Shown: piece after piece, positions 52,565 through 61,591 of the stretch
Numbering within the stretch: position 1 is the stretch's first letter
Layout: each line of letters starts with the position of its first letter
Assembly (NCBI GenBank): GCA_905202595.1
Contig: CAJKSP010000001.1
Location: 88,024 to 152,023, forward strand
From: an uncultured Sutterella sp.
Lineage (GTDB): Bacteria; Pseudomonadota; Gammaproteobacteria; Burkholderiales; Burkholderiaceae_F
Length of the DNA stretch: 64,000 bases
Direction: 5' to 3'
The notes under the pieces: model-generated
The model's database searches: none
What the model was told of the DNA's origin: nothing
The model's input: the letters and a program-made list of their open reading frames with translations, nothing else
Translations under genes and position numbers: made by a program

Positions 52565-54162
52565 CGGCAGAAAAGACAGCCGTAGGAGGCGCAAGTCGTC
52601 TGAAGAATTCGCTCTTAGCTAAGACGATTGCAGCGCTTATTGCAGCGCTTTTTGTCTTTGCCGCATTGACGGCGACGGCTGTCTTCATCAATGCACGCGA
52701 TGATGCGTATGCCGAGCAGGACGAGCGTCTTCTTGAGGTGGCTGCGGCGCTCGCTCGTGCAGACGTGGCCTCCGTTCTTCCGCGTGCACTCACCATGGAT
52801 CCGCAGAGCTTCGCTCAACGGATGGCATCCGATGAGCCGCTTCCTGCTGGCGGCATGGGTATGCGCATGGGTATGGGCATGCATCGTCACGGACGTATGC
52901 ACGAGCGCATGGCGGGCATGATGGGACTTACGGATGAGGAGGCGACAGCTCTGCGCCGTACGGTTCTTCCGGCAGGCGAAGAGGTGCTTGTACGGCTTCT
53001 GTCCAAACGCGGTCAGGCTGTGTCGACAGCTTTTTCCCAAAATTTGACGAGCGGGCTGACTACGCTTGAACTTGACGGCGAACTGCACCGGCTATGCCTT
53101 CTTTTTCTGCCAAACGGGCGCTATACGGCGGTTGCAGAGCCGATAGCAATGCAGCGCGAAGTCGCGCAGGATCAGGCTTTGCGCGCAGTAATGCCGCTAT
53201 TCATCCTAATGCCGCTTCTGGCCGTTCTTCTCTGCGCGATTCTCTGGAGGGCATTTCGACCACTTCGCACTGCCGCTGAAGCGGCAAGGCATCGCAGCGC
53301 TTCCGATCTGAAGCCGCTTCCTGCTGAAAGCCTGCCGAGCGAAGTGCAGCCTTTCATTGAGGCCGTAAATGATCTGCTTGCTCGCGTGGATGCGGCGAGA
53401 ACACGCGAGATTCGGTTTACGGCTGATGCGGCGCACGAGCTGCGTTCGCCGCTGACGTCTCTTACGATTGAGGCGGAACATCTTGCGCGTCTGCCGCTTC
53501 CTGATGAAGCGAAATTCATTGTGTCCAATTTGGAAGCTGGGCTGGAGCGCGCAGTGCATCAAGTGTCTCAATTGCTGCTTCTTGCTCGTGCTCAGACAGG
53601 CGAGTCTAAAGAGGCATTGCTGCGAGATGCTGAGCCTTGGCATCCGGCCGAACTTGTTGCAGAGCTTTTGGAGCCTCTTTTGGCTGTCATGGATAAAAAG
53701 CACATCAGCTTCGATGCTAAAGGTCTTGATGATCCTCGGCCGATTGAAGGCGTATCGAGAACTGCAGTGGGCGCCATTCTTCGCAATTTTCTTGAGAATG
53801 CGATTCGCTATACGCCTGATGACGGCGCTGTTAGGCTGCAGGCCGAAAGATCTGAAAACGCGCTTTTTTTCTCTGTTGTGGATACGGGGCCAGGCATTCC
53901 CCCCAAACTGCGCGAGCGAGTTTTTGATCCTTTCTTTCGCGTAGCCGGATCGAAGGTGCCGGGCACTGGGTTAGGATTGGCCATTGTTAAAACCTATGCA
54001 GGCATGATCGGCGCTGAAGTGACGCTTGACTATGCGAGAAGCGCTGAAGAAGCTGCGGCTCTAGGCGTAGGTCGCGGGCTGTCTGCCCAGATAAGAATCC
54101 CGTTCGATCGAGAGGGCGGCAAGAACTCCGGTTCAGCCGAGAGCGCAGAGCTTCTCGATTAA
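52561..54162 (+). CDS. Sensor histidine kinase with Met/His-rich periplasmic loop
   Basis: Membrane kinase of 533 residues. Transmembrane helices lie at about 20-43 and 210-230. The periplasmic domain between them contains a run rich in Met and His (MGMRMGMGMHRHGRMHERM, about 99-117), a likely metal-binding site. After a HAMP segment come the H-box FTADAAHELRSPLTSLTIE (His292) and the ATPase motifs NFLENAIRYTPDDG, DTGPGIP and GTGLGLAIVKTY. It is coupled to the regulator gene upstream. The His/Met composition matches that of the PepSY proteins next door, so all four may answer to the same metal, probably copper, nickel or a similar ion. Confidence 0.88.
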   Translation: MTAEKTAVGGASRLKNSLLAKTIAALIAALFVFAALTATAVFINARDDAYAEQDERLLEVAAALARADVASVLPRALTMDPQSFAQRMASDEPLPAGGMGMRMGMGMHRHGRMHERMAGMMGLTDEEATALRRTVLPAGEEVLVRLLSKRGQAVSTAFSQNLTSGLTTLELDGELHRLCLLFLPNGRYTAVAEPIAMQREVAQDQALRAVMPLFILMPLLAVLLCAILWRAFRPLRTAAEAARHRSASDLKPLPAESLPSEVQPFIEAVNDLLARVDAARTREIRFTADAAHELRSPLTSLTIEAEHLARLPLPDEAKFIVSNLEAGLERAVHQVSQLLLLARAQTGESKEALLRDAEPWHPAELVAELLEPLLAVMDKKHISFDAKGLDDPRPIEGVSRTAVGAILRNFLENAIRYTPDDGAVRLQAERSENALFFSVVDTGPGIPPKLRERVFDPFFRVAGSKVPGTGLGLAIVKTYAGMIGAEVTLDYARSAEEAAALGVGRGLSAQIRIPFDREGGKNSGSAESAELLD

Positions 54163-54266
54163 AATCATGCTCCTTGCTCTTCTCCCATCCAAGGGATAGC
54201 CGGTGTTTCCTTGGTCGAGCTTTAGAGAGCTTTTTGCCGTGAATTCATTGCATTCTGTCAACTGCT

Positions 54267-56096
54267 ATGCGTCACTTTACTACGCCACTTGAAGCGCTGA
54301 AGCTTGTCTTCGGCTACGACGCTTTCAGGGGGTTGCAAGCGCAGGCTGTGGATGCAGTGCTCTCAGGGCGCGATGTGCTTGTACTCATGCCGACGGGCGG
54401 CGGCAAAAGTCTCTGCTATCAAATCCCGGCTTTACTGCTGGATGGCTGCGCCATAGTGGTTTCGCCGCTTATTGCGCTTATGCAGGACCAGGTGGATGCC
54501 TTGGAAGAGGCTGGCGTCAAAGCGGCTTATCTCAATTCAACGCTCACGCCGGAGCAGTCTGCCAGCGTACGGCAGCGCTTGCGTTCCGGAGAGCTTGATT
54601 TGCTTTACGTAGCGCCAGAGCGTCTTCTGATGAGCGGAACGCTTGATCTGCTTTCCAGCGTGAAGATTTCTCTGTTTGCTATTGATGAAGCTCATTGCGT
54701 GAGCGTCTGGGGGCATGATTTCCGTCCAGAGTACGGAGCGCTCTCGCTGCTGAGAGAGCGGTTCCCAAACGTACCGCGCATTGCATTGACGGCAACGGCA
54801 GATCCTAAGACGCGCGAAGAGATTGTCGAGAAGCTGCTAGTGAATCCGATAGAGCTCGTTGCGAGCTTCGACCGCCCCAACATCTTCTATCGCATTGTGG
54901 ACAAAAAGGCTGGGGGCAAGGAGCAGCTGCTCAAATTTATCCGCGAAGAGCATCCGGGCGATTGTGGCATCGTCTACTGCCTATCGCGGCTCAAGTGCGA
55001 AGAAACAGCCGACTATCTGACTGAACATGGCGTGAAGGCTATTTTTTACCATGCCGGCTTAACGGCTGAGGATCGGGCGGCGCGTTTGACGCTTTTTCAG
55101 CGCGATGATGATGTCGTCGTCGTCGCCACGATTGCTTTCGGCATGGGTATTGATAAGCCGAATGTGCGCTTCGTGGCTCATCTTGACATGCCTCGTTCGA
55201 TTGAAGGCTATTTCCAAGAAACAGGCCGAGCAGGAAGGGATGGGCTGCCTGCCGATGCTTGGATGGCCTACGGCCTTTCAGATGTCGTCAATCAGCGGCG
55301 CTTCATCGAGCAGAGCGATGCCGACGAGTTCCACAAGCAGCTGGAGACGCAAAAGCTTGATGCCATGCTTGGCCTTGCGGAGACGCCGGAATGCCGGCGA
55401 GTGCGGTTGCTCGCATATTTTGGCGAACAGTCCGAGCCTTGCGGACACTGTGATAACTGCGTGCATCCGCCGGAACTTTGGGATGCGACGCTTGCTGCCA
55501 AAAAGATTATTTCGTGCATCTACCGCATGCAGCGAAAGAGCGGCGTGAGTTTCGGAGCTCAGCTGGTCCTTGATGTGCTGCAGGGCCGCGCAAATGAACG
55601 CGTCATGCAGCTTGGGCATAACGAGCTCTCAACTTTTGGCATTGGCAAGGATCTTTCGGATCAGCAGTGGCGTGCCGTCATTCGGCAGCTGGTTGCTCGT
55701 CATGTGCTGTGGGTAGATTCACTGCACCGCAATACGTTGCGTCTCGGTGCGCTGGCTAATGATGTGTTGCGGGGTGATTTACATGTGTCCGTTCGTCGCG
55801 ATGTCGTGCAACATCAGAAGGTGAAAGGGCGGGGAGTAGCAGGAGCTTCTCCTGCGACGAGCGGGCTTTCTGCTTTTGACCGTCGCATTTTCGAGGCGCT
55901 CCGCAAGTGGCGCCTAGAGACGGCCAAAGCCTTGGGGAAAGCGCCTTATCTGATCTTTACAGACCGCACGCTTGCTGCCATTGCGCAGCGCAAGCCAGAA
56001 ACACTCGACGATATGGCGGCCATTCCTGGCGTCGGCCGAGCGAAGCTCGAGCGCTATGCTGACGAGATTCTTGAGGTGCTCGAAGCAGAGCTTTGA
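54267..56096 (+). CDS. recQ: ATP-dependent DNA helicase RecQ
   Basis: 3'-5' DNA helicase for recombination and fork repair, 609 residues. It has helicase motif 0 and I (GYDAFRGLQAQAVDA, MPTGGGKSLCYQIPALL), DEAH box FAIDEAHCVSVWGHDFRPEY, motif VI QETGRAGRDGLP, a zinc site with EPCGHCDNC, the RQC winged helix, and a C-terminal HRDC domain (SAFDRRIFEALRKWRLETAK). No clear ribosome-binding site precedes ATG 54267. It is convergent with an SDR gene, with just 2 bases between the stops. Confidence 0.96.
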   Translation: MRHFTTPLEALKLVFGYDAFRGLQAQAVDAVLSGRDVLVLMPTGGGKSLCYQIPALLLDGCAIVVSPLIALMQDQVDALEEAGVKAAYLNSTLTPEQSASVRQRLRSGELDLLYVAPERLLMSGTLDLLSSVKISLFAIDEAHCVSVWGHDFRPEYGALSLLRERFPNVPRIALTATADPKTREEIVEKLLVNPIELVASFDRPNIFYRIVDKKAGGKEQLLKFIREEHPGDCGIVYCLSRLKCEETADYLTEHGVKAIFYHAGLTAEDRAARLTLFQRDDDVVVVATIAFGMGIDKPNVRFVAHLDMPRSIEGYFQETGRAGRDGLPADAWMAYGLSDVVNQRRFIEQSDADEFHKQLETQKLDAMLGLAETPECRRVRLLAYFGEQSEPCGHCDNCVHPPELWDATLAAKKIISCIYRMQRKSGVSFGAQLVLDVLQGRANERVMQLGHNELSTFGIGKDLSDQQWRAVIRQLVARHVLWVDSLHRNTLRLGALANDVLRGDLHVSVRRDVVQHQKVKGRGVAGASPATSGLSAFDRRIFEALRKWRLETAKALGKAPYLIFTDRTLAAIAQRKPETLDDMAAIPGVGRAKLERYADEILEVLEAEL

Positions 56097-56098
56097 CT

Positions 56099-56893
56099 TT
56101 AATGAGGGGGATTAGGGTCTCCCTTGGGCGCTACGCGCGGTTTCTGTTTGCGATTTGCCAAGATGCGGTCGAAGAGCGGGTTAGGCAGCAGACGCAGAAT
56201 CTTGGCGAGCACGCCCATCTGCCAAGGAATGACGGCGTAGCTCTTGCCGGCGGTAATGGCTTCGATGGCCCGAAAGGCGAATTCATCCGGGTCAAGGATA
56301 AACGGCATTTTGTAGGGATTCGCAGCGGTCAGCGGCGTGCGTACAAAGCCCGGACAGATAGTCGTGACGCCAATGCCGTAGCGCTGCATTTCAACACGCA
56401 GGCTTTCGCAGTATGTAATAACAGCTGATTTAGAGGCGCAATACGCTTCTGAACCTGGCAATCCTCGAATGCCGGCTACGGATCCTAGGCCGACAAGGCG
56501 GCCTTCGCCGCGTGCTTTCATAGGGCCGATGAAAGCATGGAAGGTATAGGCCATGGCAAAGACGTTGAGGCGGTATACCGCTTCCAGCACATCTAGATCT
56601 TCTTCAAATTCGGTTTTGACGCCATGAGACATGCCGGCATTGGCGATGACGACGGTAGCGCCGCCGGAAAGCTTTTCAAAGCGTTTTGCCGCTTCGAAGA
56701 TCTCTTCGCGCTTTGTAACATCAGCAGGTAGCGTGAAGTGTCGCTTAGGGTCGCCGGGCAGCGCTGCTGCGACGGCTTCAAGCTTTTCAGCATTGCGAGC
56801 CACTAGACCGAGCGTCGCGCCGCGGCGGGCGTACTCGGCAGCAAGAGCCGCCCCGATACCGCTAGAGGCGCCGGTAATGAAAACGTTGAGCAC
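56099..56893 (-). CDS. Short-chain dehydrogenase/reductase
   Basis: Cytosolic NAD(P)-dependent oxidoreductase of 264 residues. The dinucleotide motif FITGASSGIGAALAAEYAR, the NAG motif VIANAGMSHG and the active-site tetrad with Tyr-x-x-x-Lys in SEAYCASKSAVI after GSVAG are intact. GTG 56893 is chosen because GAGGAG lies 8 bases before it and the dinucleotide strand begins at once. The substrate is unknown. It is 66 bases after dsbA in the same direction and may be co-transcribed. Confidence 0.92.
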   Translation of the reverse strand: MLNVFITGASSGIGAALAAEYARRGATLGLVARNAEKLEAVAAALPGDPKRHFTLPADVTKREEIFEAAKRFEKLSGGATVVIANAGMSHGVKTEFEEDLDVLEAVYRLNVFAMAYTFHAFIGPMKARGEGRLVGLGSVAGIRGLPGSEAYCASKSAVITYCESLRVEMQRYGIGVTTICPGFVRTPLTAANPYKMPFILDPDEFAFRAIEAITAGKSYAVIPWQMGVLAKILRLLPNPLFDRILANRKQKPRVAPKGDPNPPH

Positions 56894-56959
56894 AGTTTCA
56901 CTCCTCAATGGGGAAAAGCGTCGCAGCCGCAAGGCCAGACGCCTTTAGCTGCACGTCTA

Positions 56960-57604
56960 TCAGCCGCGCGTCTTGCGAATCTGATCAATCAGAAAGTCGA
57001 CGCAGGCCGGCGTTTCTTCGCGGGAGCCCACGAGATGGGGGCCGGTGCTGAAGATGCCGCCGACGCCGAGCATGGGCGTTGAATCGATCTGATACGCCTG
57101 CCAGGTCTGGGTGGCAACGCGGGACTTGTTCATGACGCCAAAGCTTTTGAGCGTCTGCTCGAACTTCTTGCCGTCCACTCCCATCTTGACCATAAAATCG
57201 ATGATGTCGGCTGTCGGATTTTCGTAGTTGTAGACATGCTCTTGATAAATAACACTTTCGAAGAAAGGCATTGAGCATTTGTCAAGAAGCCCCATGGCTT
57301 CAAGGGCGAAGTACGTCTGAGTGAAAGGCAGCAACTGGGCCTGCCAGGCGACTGGGCAGATGCGGACAGTGACATCTGAGGGAACAGTTTTTCTCCATGC
57401 GCGGAAGAACGGATCGAACTGCAGGCAGTGCGGACAAGTGTAAGCGAAGAAGAGCACCACTTCGATCTTGTCTGACGGTGTCGGGGCGGGCGGATAGACG
57501 TTCAGGTAGTTTTTGCCGGCTACAAAGGTCTGGGGAGCTGCGACTGCATAGCTGGCGAACGGTGCGACCGCTGCGGCGAGAACGAACTGACGGCGAGAAA
57601 TCAT
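56960..57604 (-). CDS. dsbA: Thiol:disulfide interchange protein, DsbA family
   Basis: Periplasmic disulfide-forming thioredoxin-fold oxidoreductase, 214 residues. A signal peptide starting ISRRQFVLAAAVAPFASYAVA is followed by the active site FFAYTCPHCLQFDPF (CPHC, as in DsbA) and the cis-proline loop STPMLGVGG. An inserted helical domain fills the middle. It lies downstream of argS and the SPOR gene, an arrangement common in Burkholderiales, but a terminator separates it from them. Confidence 0.94.
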   Translation of the reverse strand: MISRRQFVLAAAVAPFASYAVAAPQTFVAGKNYLNVYPPAPTPSDKIEVVLFFAYTCPHCLQFDPFFRAWRKTVPSDVTVRICPVAWQAQLLPFTQTYFALEAMGLLDKCSMPFFESVIYQEHVYNYENPTADIIDFMVKMGVDGKKFEQTLKSFGVMNKSRVATQTWQAYQIDSTPMLGVGGIFSTGPHLVGSREETPACVDFLIDQIRKTRG

Positions 57605-57632
57605 GGTGCTTTCTTCCTTTCTTCCGTTGTAT

Positions 57633-57667
57633 TTAAAAAATGCCGGAAAGTCAGACTCTCCGGCAAA
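57633..57667 (-). terminator. Terminator after the SPOR gene
   Basis: TGCCGGA (57641-57647) pairs with TCCGGCA (57659-57665) and the stem is followed on the minus strand by six T residues. Confidence 0.8.
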
Positions 57668-57678
57668 AACGTTCGAAG

Positions 57679-58221
57679 TTACTTTTGTTCGACAATAACG
57701 GGTTTCAGCCCCGAGTCAGAAAGGCTGTCAAAAGCTTCCTGAGCAGATTGCCTGTCATCAAAGGGGCCGACGCGGACGCGCCAAAAGGCCCCGGCTTGCA
57801 GAACAGAGGCGCCAATGCCCTGCATGGCAAGACTAGCAGCGTGGGTCTCTGCGTCATCCTTTTTGTTGTAGGCGCCGATTTGCACCCAATATGTCACCGG
57901 GGTCACTTGACCAGGTTCAACTGCTTTGCCTGCCGCATCGCGGGTCGGTGCTTCCGTGTCAGCAACGGTTACGGTTTTGACGCTGCCTGAAGGGGCTGCT
58001 GCCGGTGCGTCCATACTGCTGGTGTTCAGCCGCGCATTAGGGTCAACGTTGCCAGCTAGCTTGGCGGCCGGATCTACATCAGCCGTCACTTTGTCGACCT
58101 TCTCCACGAAGGGCAATGGACTTTTCGTGATGAAGACGGCTGCCCCTGCTGCGATGCCGAGGCCGGTGACGACGCCGATCAGAAAGCCGGCGAATCCGGC
58201 AGCAAATCTGCTTTTAGCCAC
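57679..58221 (-). CDS. SPOR-domain protein
   Basis: Predicted inner-membrane protein of 180 residues. An N-terminal hydrophobic helix (FAGFLIGVVTGLGIAAGAAVF) is followed by an Ala/Pro/Asp-rich linker and a C-terminal SPOR domain (TYWVQIGAYNKKDDAETHAA, then AFWRVRVGPFDDRQSAQEAF), which binds denuded peptidoglycan at division septa. The start is GTG with GAGGAG 8 bases upstream. It lies 27 bases after argS and is probably co-transcribed. It is FtsN-like in layout, but such proteins next to argS are not proven FtsN. Confidence 0.88.
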   Translation of the reverse strand: MAKSRFAAGFAGFLIGVVTGLGIAAGAAVFITKSPLPFVEKVDKVTADVDPAAKLAGNVDPNARLNTSSMDAPAAAPSGSVKTVTVADTEAPTRDAAGKAVEPGQVTPVTYWVQIGAYNKKDDAETHAASLAMQGIGASVLQAGAFWRVRVGPFDDRQSAQEAFDSLSDSGLKPVIVEQK

Positions 58222-58248
58222 GTTTCAGGCTCCTCTGTGCGATGCGGA

Positions 58249-60009
58249 TCACTGCTGCGACGGCGTTTCCTCGCGGCGCTCCATGTATTCGGGCGCCGAA
58301 ATGCCAAGCAGAGCAAGACCGTTGGCAAGCACTCGGCGTGTTGCCGCCAAGAGAGCAAAGCGCGCATTACGCTCGCGTTCATCCTCTACCAAAACGCGTT
58401 CGGCGTTGTAGAAAGCGTGGAAGGCCGCAGCTAGATCCTTCAGATAGTAGCAGAGGTAGTGAGGCGCATGCTCTCTGGCTGCGGCAGTAAGGATGCCAGG
58501 ATACTGCGAGATGGTGGCGACGAGATGGTCCGCCGCATCGCTTGAGAGCGGGGACAGATCTGCGTCAGCCAGCTCGTCGTTGGACGGCACTGTAAAGCCC
58601 TTTTCTGCTGCATTGGCGAAGACCGAACAGATGCGAGCATGGGCATACTGAAGGTAGTAGACCGGGTTTTCATCGCTCTTTTGACGGGCGAGATCCACGT
58701 CAAAGACGAATTCTGCATCTGCTTTGCGGGAGACCAGGAAGTAGCGCGCTGCATCGCGGCCGGCCCAATCGACGAGGTCCCGAAGCGTCACGTAATTGCC
58801 GCTTCGCTTCGACATCTTCACCACTGCGCCGTTCATGACAACGGAGAGCATTTTGTGCAGGATGTACTCAGGGAATGTCTTCGGAATGTTGAGGCCGAGC
58901 ACGCTCGAAGCCGCCTGCAGGCCTGCGCGCACGCGCGCAATCGTGCCATGGTGGTCGGTTCCTTGGATGTTCACAGCCTTCGTATAGCCGCGCGAGAACT
59001 TGTTCAAGTGATAGGCCACGTCCGGCACGAAGTAGGTCCAGGTGCCATCGGCCTTGCGCATTACGCGATCCTTGTCGTCCTTGAGGCCGTTGCCAAGGTC
59101 ATCAAAAGCCGTTGTACGCAGCCAAAGGGCGTTCTCCTTTTCGTAGGTGTTGCCGGAGGCAACGATGGCATCAACCGCCTTTTTCAGTGCGCCACTCGAA
59201 TAAAGCGACGATTCAAGGAAGAAGTTATCAAAATGCACGCCCAGTGCAGAAAGATCGTCGTCCTGCTCGTTGCGCAGGTAAGCGACGGCGTAGCGGCGGA
59301 TGCATTCCATATCCTCAATATTGCCTTGCGACTCATAGATTTGGCCCGAATGCGCATGCACGGGCTTGCAATCGAGGTAGTCGCGGGCAATGGAGATGAT
59401 GTATTCGCCGTGATAGTCGTTTTCCGAGAGCTGAATCTGCTCGCCTCGAAGCTCGCGGGCTCGTAGCTGAACGGATCGAGCTAAATTGCCAATCTGCACG
59501 CCAGCGTCGTTGTAGTAGAACTCGCGTGATACGGTCCAACCCTGCGTAGCAAGGATGTTCGCAAGAACATCGCCGAGCGCGCCTTGGCGAGCGTGACCAA
59601 GATGGAGAGGACCTGTCGGGTTGGCCGAGACGTATTCGAGTAGCACGGATTCGCCTTCATGCGACTTCGTGCGGCCAAAGGCTTCTCCTAAACGAAGCGC
59701 TTCGCGGATGATTTCTGTCCGGGCGCTTTGTTTGATGCGAATGTTGATGAAGCCAGGACCGGCAACTTCCACGCTTTCAATCAAAGCGGTGGCGTCAGGA
59801 TCGGCTTTGAGCGCGTTGGCGATTTCTTCACCAATGGCGCGGGGGTTCTTCTTCAGGCGGCGCGCGAGCTGTAGCGCTGTCGTGCAGGCGACGTCTCCGT
59901 GCGCCGGATCCTTCGGACGCTCGAGAGTGATTTCGGCGTTTTCAATGCCGAGAGTCTTGAGAGCATGAGCGACTAGCGTTTGAACGGCTTCTTTTTGTTG
60001 GGCGAGCAT
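58249..60009 (-). CDS. argS: Arginyl-tRNA synthetase
   Basis: Class I aminoacyl-tRNA synthetase that charges tRNA-Arg, 586 residues. The N-terminal Add-1 domain leads to the HIGH-type motif [19 protein letters not shown]. The KMSKS-equivalent reads [13 protein letters not shown], and an anticodon-binding C-terminal domain ends with [17 protein letters not shown]. The length is normal. No good ribosome-binding site precedes ATG 60009. It is preceded by the folE2 terminator, so it probably has its own promoter. Confidence 0.97.
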   Translation of the reverse strand: MLAQQKEAVQTLVAHALKTLGIENAEITLERPKDPAHGDVACTTALQLARRLKKNPRAIGEEIANALKADPDATALIESVEVAGPGFINIRIKQSARTEIIREALRLGEAFGRTKSHEGESVLLEYVSANPTGPLHLGHARQGALGDVLANILATQGWTVSREFYYNDAGVQIGNLARSVQLRARELRGEQIQLSENDYHGEYIISIARDYLDCKPVHAHSGQIYESQGNIEDMECIRRYAVAYLRNEQDDDLSALGVHFDNFFLESSLYSSGALKKAVDAIVASGNTYEKENALWLRTTAFDDLGNGLKDDKDRVMRKADGTWTYFVPDVAYHLNKFSRGYTKAVNIQGTDHHGTIARVRAGLQAASSVLGLNIPKTFPEYILHKMLSVVMNGAVVKMSKRSGNYVTLRDLVDWAGRDAARYFLVSRKADAEFVFDVDLARQKSDENPVYYLQYAHARICSVFANAAEKGFTVPSNDELADADLSPLSSDAADHLVATISQYPGILTAAAREHAPHYLCYYLKDLAAAFHAFYNAERVLVEDERERNARFALLAATRRVLANGLALLGISAPEYMERREETPSQQ

Positions 60010-60097
60010 AAAGAGTGAGATGTATTTTTGGAAAAGGGAGGCTCCGATAGTGTATCGGGGCGGCAGTGCTGGTTTGAAACGCCAGCGTTGCTTTGAT

Positions 60098-60160
60098 CAA
60101 AAAAAAAAATGTTTCGGCCCGCCGGCGGCTTGTTAAAGGCTGCCTAAAGCGGGCCGAAGA
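60098..60160 (-). terminator. Terminator of folE2
   Basis: TTCGGCCCGC (60113-60122) pairs with GCGGGCCGAA (60149-60158). On the minus strand a run of eleven T residues (60099-60109) follows. Confidence 0.9.
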
Positions 60161-60188
60161 GCCTGTGCTGCGCCCAAGGCGGCGGCAA

Positions 60189-60992
60189 TCAGTGTTCAGA
60201 TCGCTTATCGTGTTCGATCCAAGCGTAGGCTGAATGGTTGTGGATAGATTCGAAGTTTTCGGCATCCACGCGATAGGCGGCAACGCGGCTGTCCGCATCA
60301 AGCGCCTTGGCCATATCGCGCACAAGGTCCTCAACGAACTTGGGATGATCGTAAGCGTATTCCGTGACGTACTTTTCGTCGCTGCGCTTCAGACGCGACC
60401 AAAGTTCACATGACGCAGAGGCTTCGCTAATGGCTACCTGATCCTCAAGGCTCATTGGGGCAACGAGTTCAAGCGCCATTGTGAGATGAGAGCGCTGATT
60501 GTGCGCACCGTAACGGGAGATTTCCTTCGAGCACGGGCAGAGGCTCGTCACCGGCGTAACGGTGATTTGACGCACGCTGATGACGCCATTCGTGCAGTCG
60601 ACTCGCCAGCCTCCTTCATAGCGCATGAGGCTCTCTAGACGGCTGACGGGCGCTGTTTTGCGGACAAAAAACGGGAATCGAATTTCGATCGTGCCTTCCT
60701 CAGCGTGAAGGCTTTCAAGCATTTCATGCATGAGCGCCTTCATCACATCCACGTCATACGGTTGACGATGGAGCTCCATCAAAGCGACGAAGCGCGACAT
60801 GTGAGTGCCCTTTTGCGAGGCTGGCAACGAAACCGTCATAGTAAGCTCGGCGATTGTATGTTGCGGGCCGGCCTTACCAGCGATGACGATCGGCATTGAC
60901 AGGCCGCGTACGCCGACGCGGTTGATGGCGATATTGCGGGCGTCCTTAGAAGACTGAACGTCCGGGAGAAGTAGTTTCTGGTCTGCTTCCAT
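60189..60992 (-). CDS. folE2: GTP cyclohydrolase FolE2
   Basis: Type IB GTP cyclohydrolase giving dihydroneopterin triphosphate for folate and queuosine precursors, 267 residues. The family motifs include LPDVQSSKDARNIAINRVGV near the start, SRFVALMELHRQPYDVD, and the metal/active-site segment VTSLCPCSKEISRYGAHNQR with the conserved Cys, then a late YDHPKFVEDLVRDMA. FolE2 can work with metals other than zinc and often replaces FolE1 under zinc limitation. A structured leader lies upstream (60993-61210). No strong ribosome-binding site is visible before ATG 60992. Confidence 0.94.
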   Translation of the reverse strand: MEADQKLLLPDVQSSKDARNIAINRVGVRGLSMPIVIAGKAGPQHTIAELTMTVSLPASQKGTHMSRFVALMELHRQPYDVDVMKALMHEMLESLHAEEGTIEIRFPFFVRKTAPVSRLESLMRYEGGWRVDCTNGVISVRQITVTPVTSLCPCSKEISRYGAHNQRSHLTMALELVAPMSLEDQVAISEASASCELWSRLKRSDEKYVTEYAYDHPKFVEDLVRDMAKALDADSRVAAYRVDAENFESIHNHSAYAWIEHDKRSEH

Positions 60993-61210
60993 TCTGTGTT
61001 CTCAGTCTGGCGCATCGCTCGCCCGTGCGGGGATCAAGGATGCGCCGGGAGGTTCCGACGGCTTGTTCGCCGACTGCAGCTCCCTTAGGCAGTCCCAACC
61101 CTCCGGGACGGCCGAATGGGAAGAGGTCGCAACGACAGATGCGTGCGGATCTCATCGCCGGGTCGGCAAGCACAGCGAGACGCCCTAGCGCCTCGATGAG
61201 GGCTGTTATC
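60993..61210 (-). ncRNA. Structured leader upstream of folE2 (possible cis-regulatory RNA or ncRNA)
   Basis: This 218-bp stretch of the 314-bp gap is dense in complementary segments. On the minus strand CTCATCG pairs with CGATGAG over 36 bases, with GAGGCGC/GCGTCTC inside. Further on are GACTGC/GCAGTC, CGGC/GCCG, an outer GGAGG/CCTCC, and GGCGCATC pairing with GATGCGCC 30 bases before the folE2 start. A 75-codon reading frame crosses it but looks incidental. It matches no riboswitch motif that I recognise. Strand and function are inferred from proximity to folE2. Confidence 0.35.
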
Positions 61211-61306
61211 TTACAAAAACCAAGTTCAGTTAGGCGAAGAGTCGACTCAGAATTGGAAAATTTGGAAAGGAAATCTTTCAGCCATTGGGCTAACTAGCCC
61301 TGCAGG

Positions 61307-61591
61307 ATGCCTGTAGATTCAGCTTCAGAGCCACTGGAATCTCTTTTTTTTGCTTTAGGCGGAGCTGATGATGCTCCCGATATACTTGAAGCGTTCAGCG
61401 AAGCTGATGCTTTTGCATTGCTTCAGCATATATCCGCCTTGGGCAATGTTGCTCTGAGGCGGCGCCGGCCTGAGTGGCCGGCTCTTCGGAGAGCCAATTC
61501 ATGCCAGTTTTCATTTACCCGCAACCGGGCGGCAATCCGATTGCCAGCTTTATCATCAGCGTGGCGGCGCTCGCGATTTTTGTGGGGCTAG
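61307..61591 (+). CDS. Hypothetical small protein (uncertain)
   Basis: A 94-codon frame starting MPVDSASEPLESLFFALGGA. The first 45 residues have a balanced, protein-like composition with alternating acidic and hydrophobic residues. The last 30 overlap the next gene in another frame and look like shadow coding. Its 5' half could be a short real gene or a remnant of one. There is no good ribosome-binding site and no recognisable domain. Confidence 0.3.
   Translation: MPVDSASEPLESLFFALGGADDAPDILEAFSEADAFALLQHISALGNVALRRRRPEWPALRRANSCQFSFTRNRAAIRLPALSSAWRRSRFLWG

Noticed and set aside
60946..61173. A 75-codon minus-strand frame upstream of folE2
   Set aside because: It overlaps the folE2 start, has no recognisable domain or ribosome-binding site, and coincides with strong RNA structure, so it is more likely incidental.
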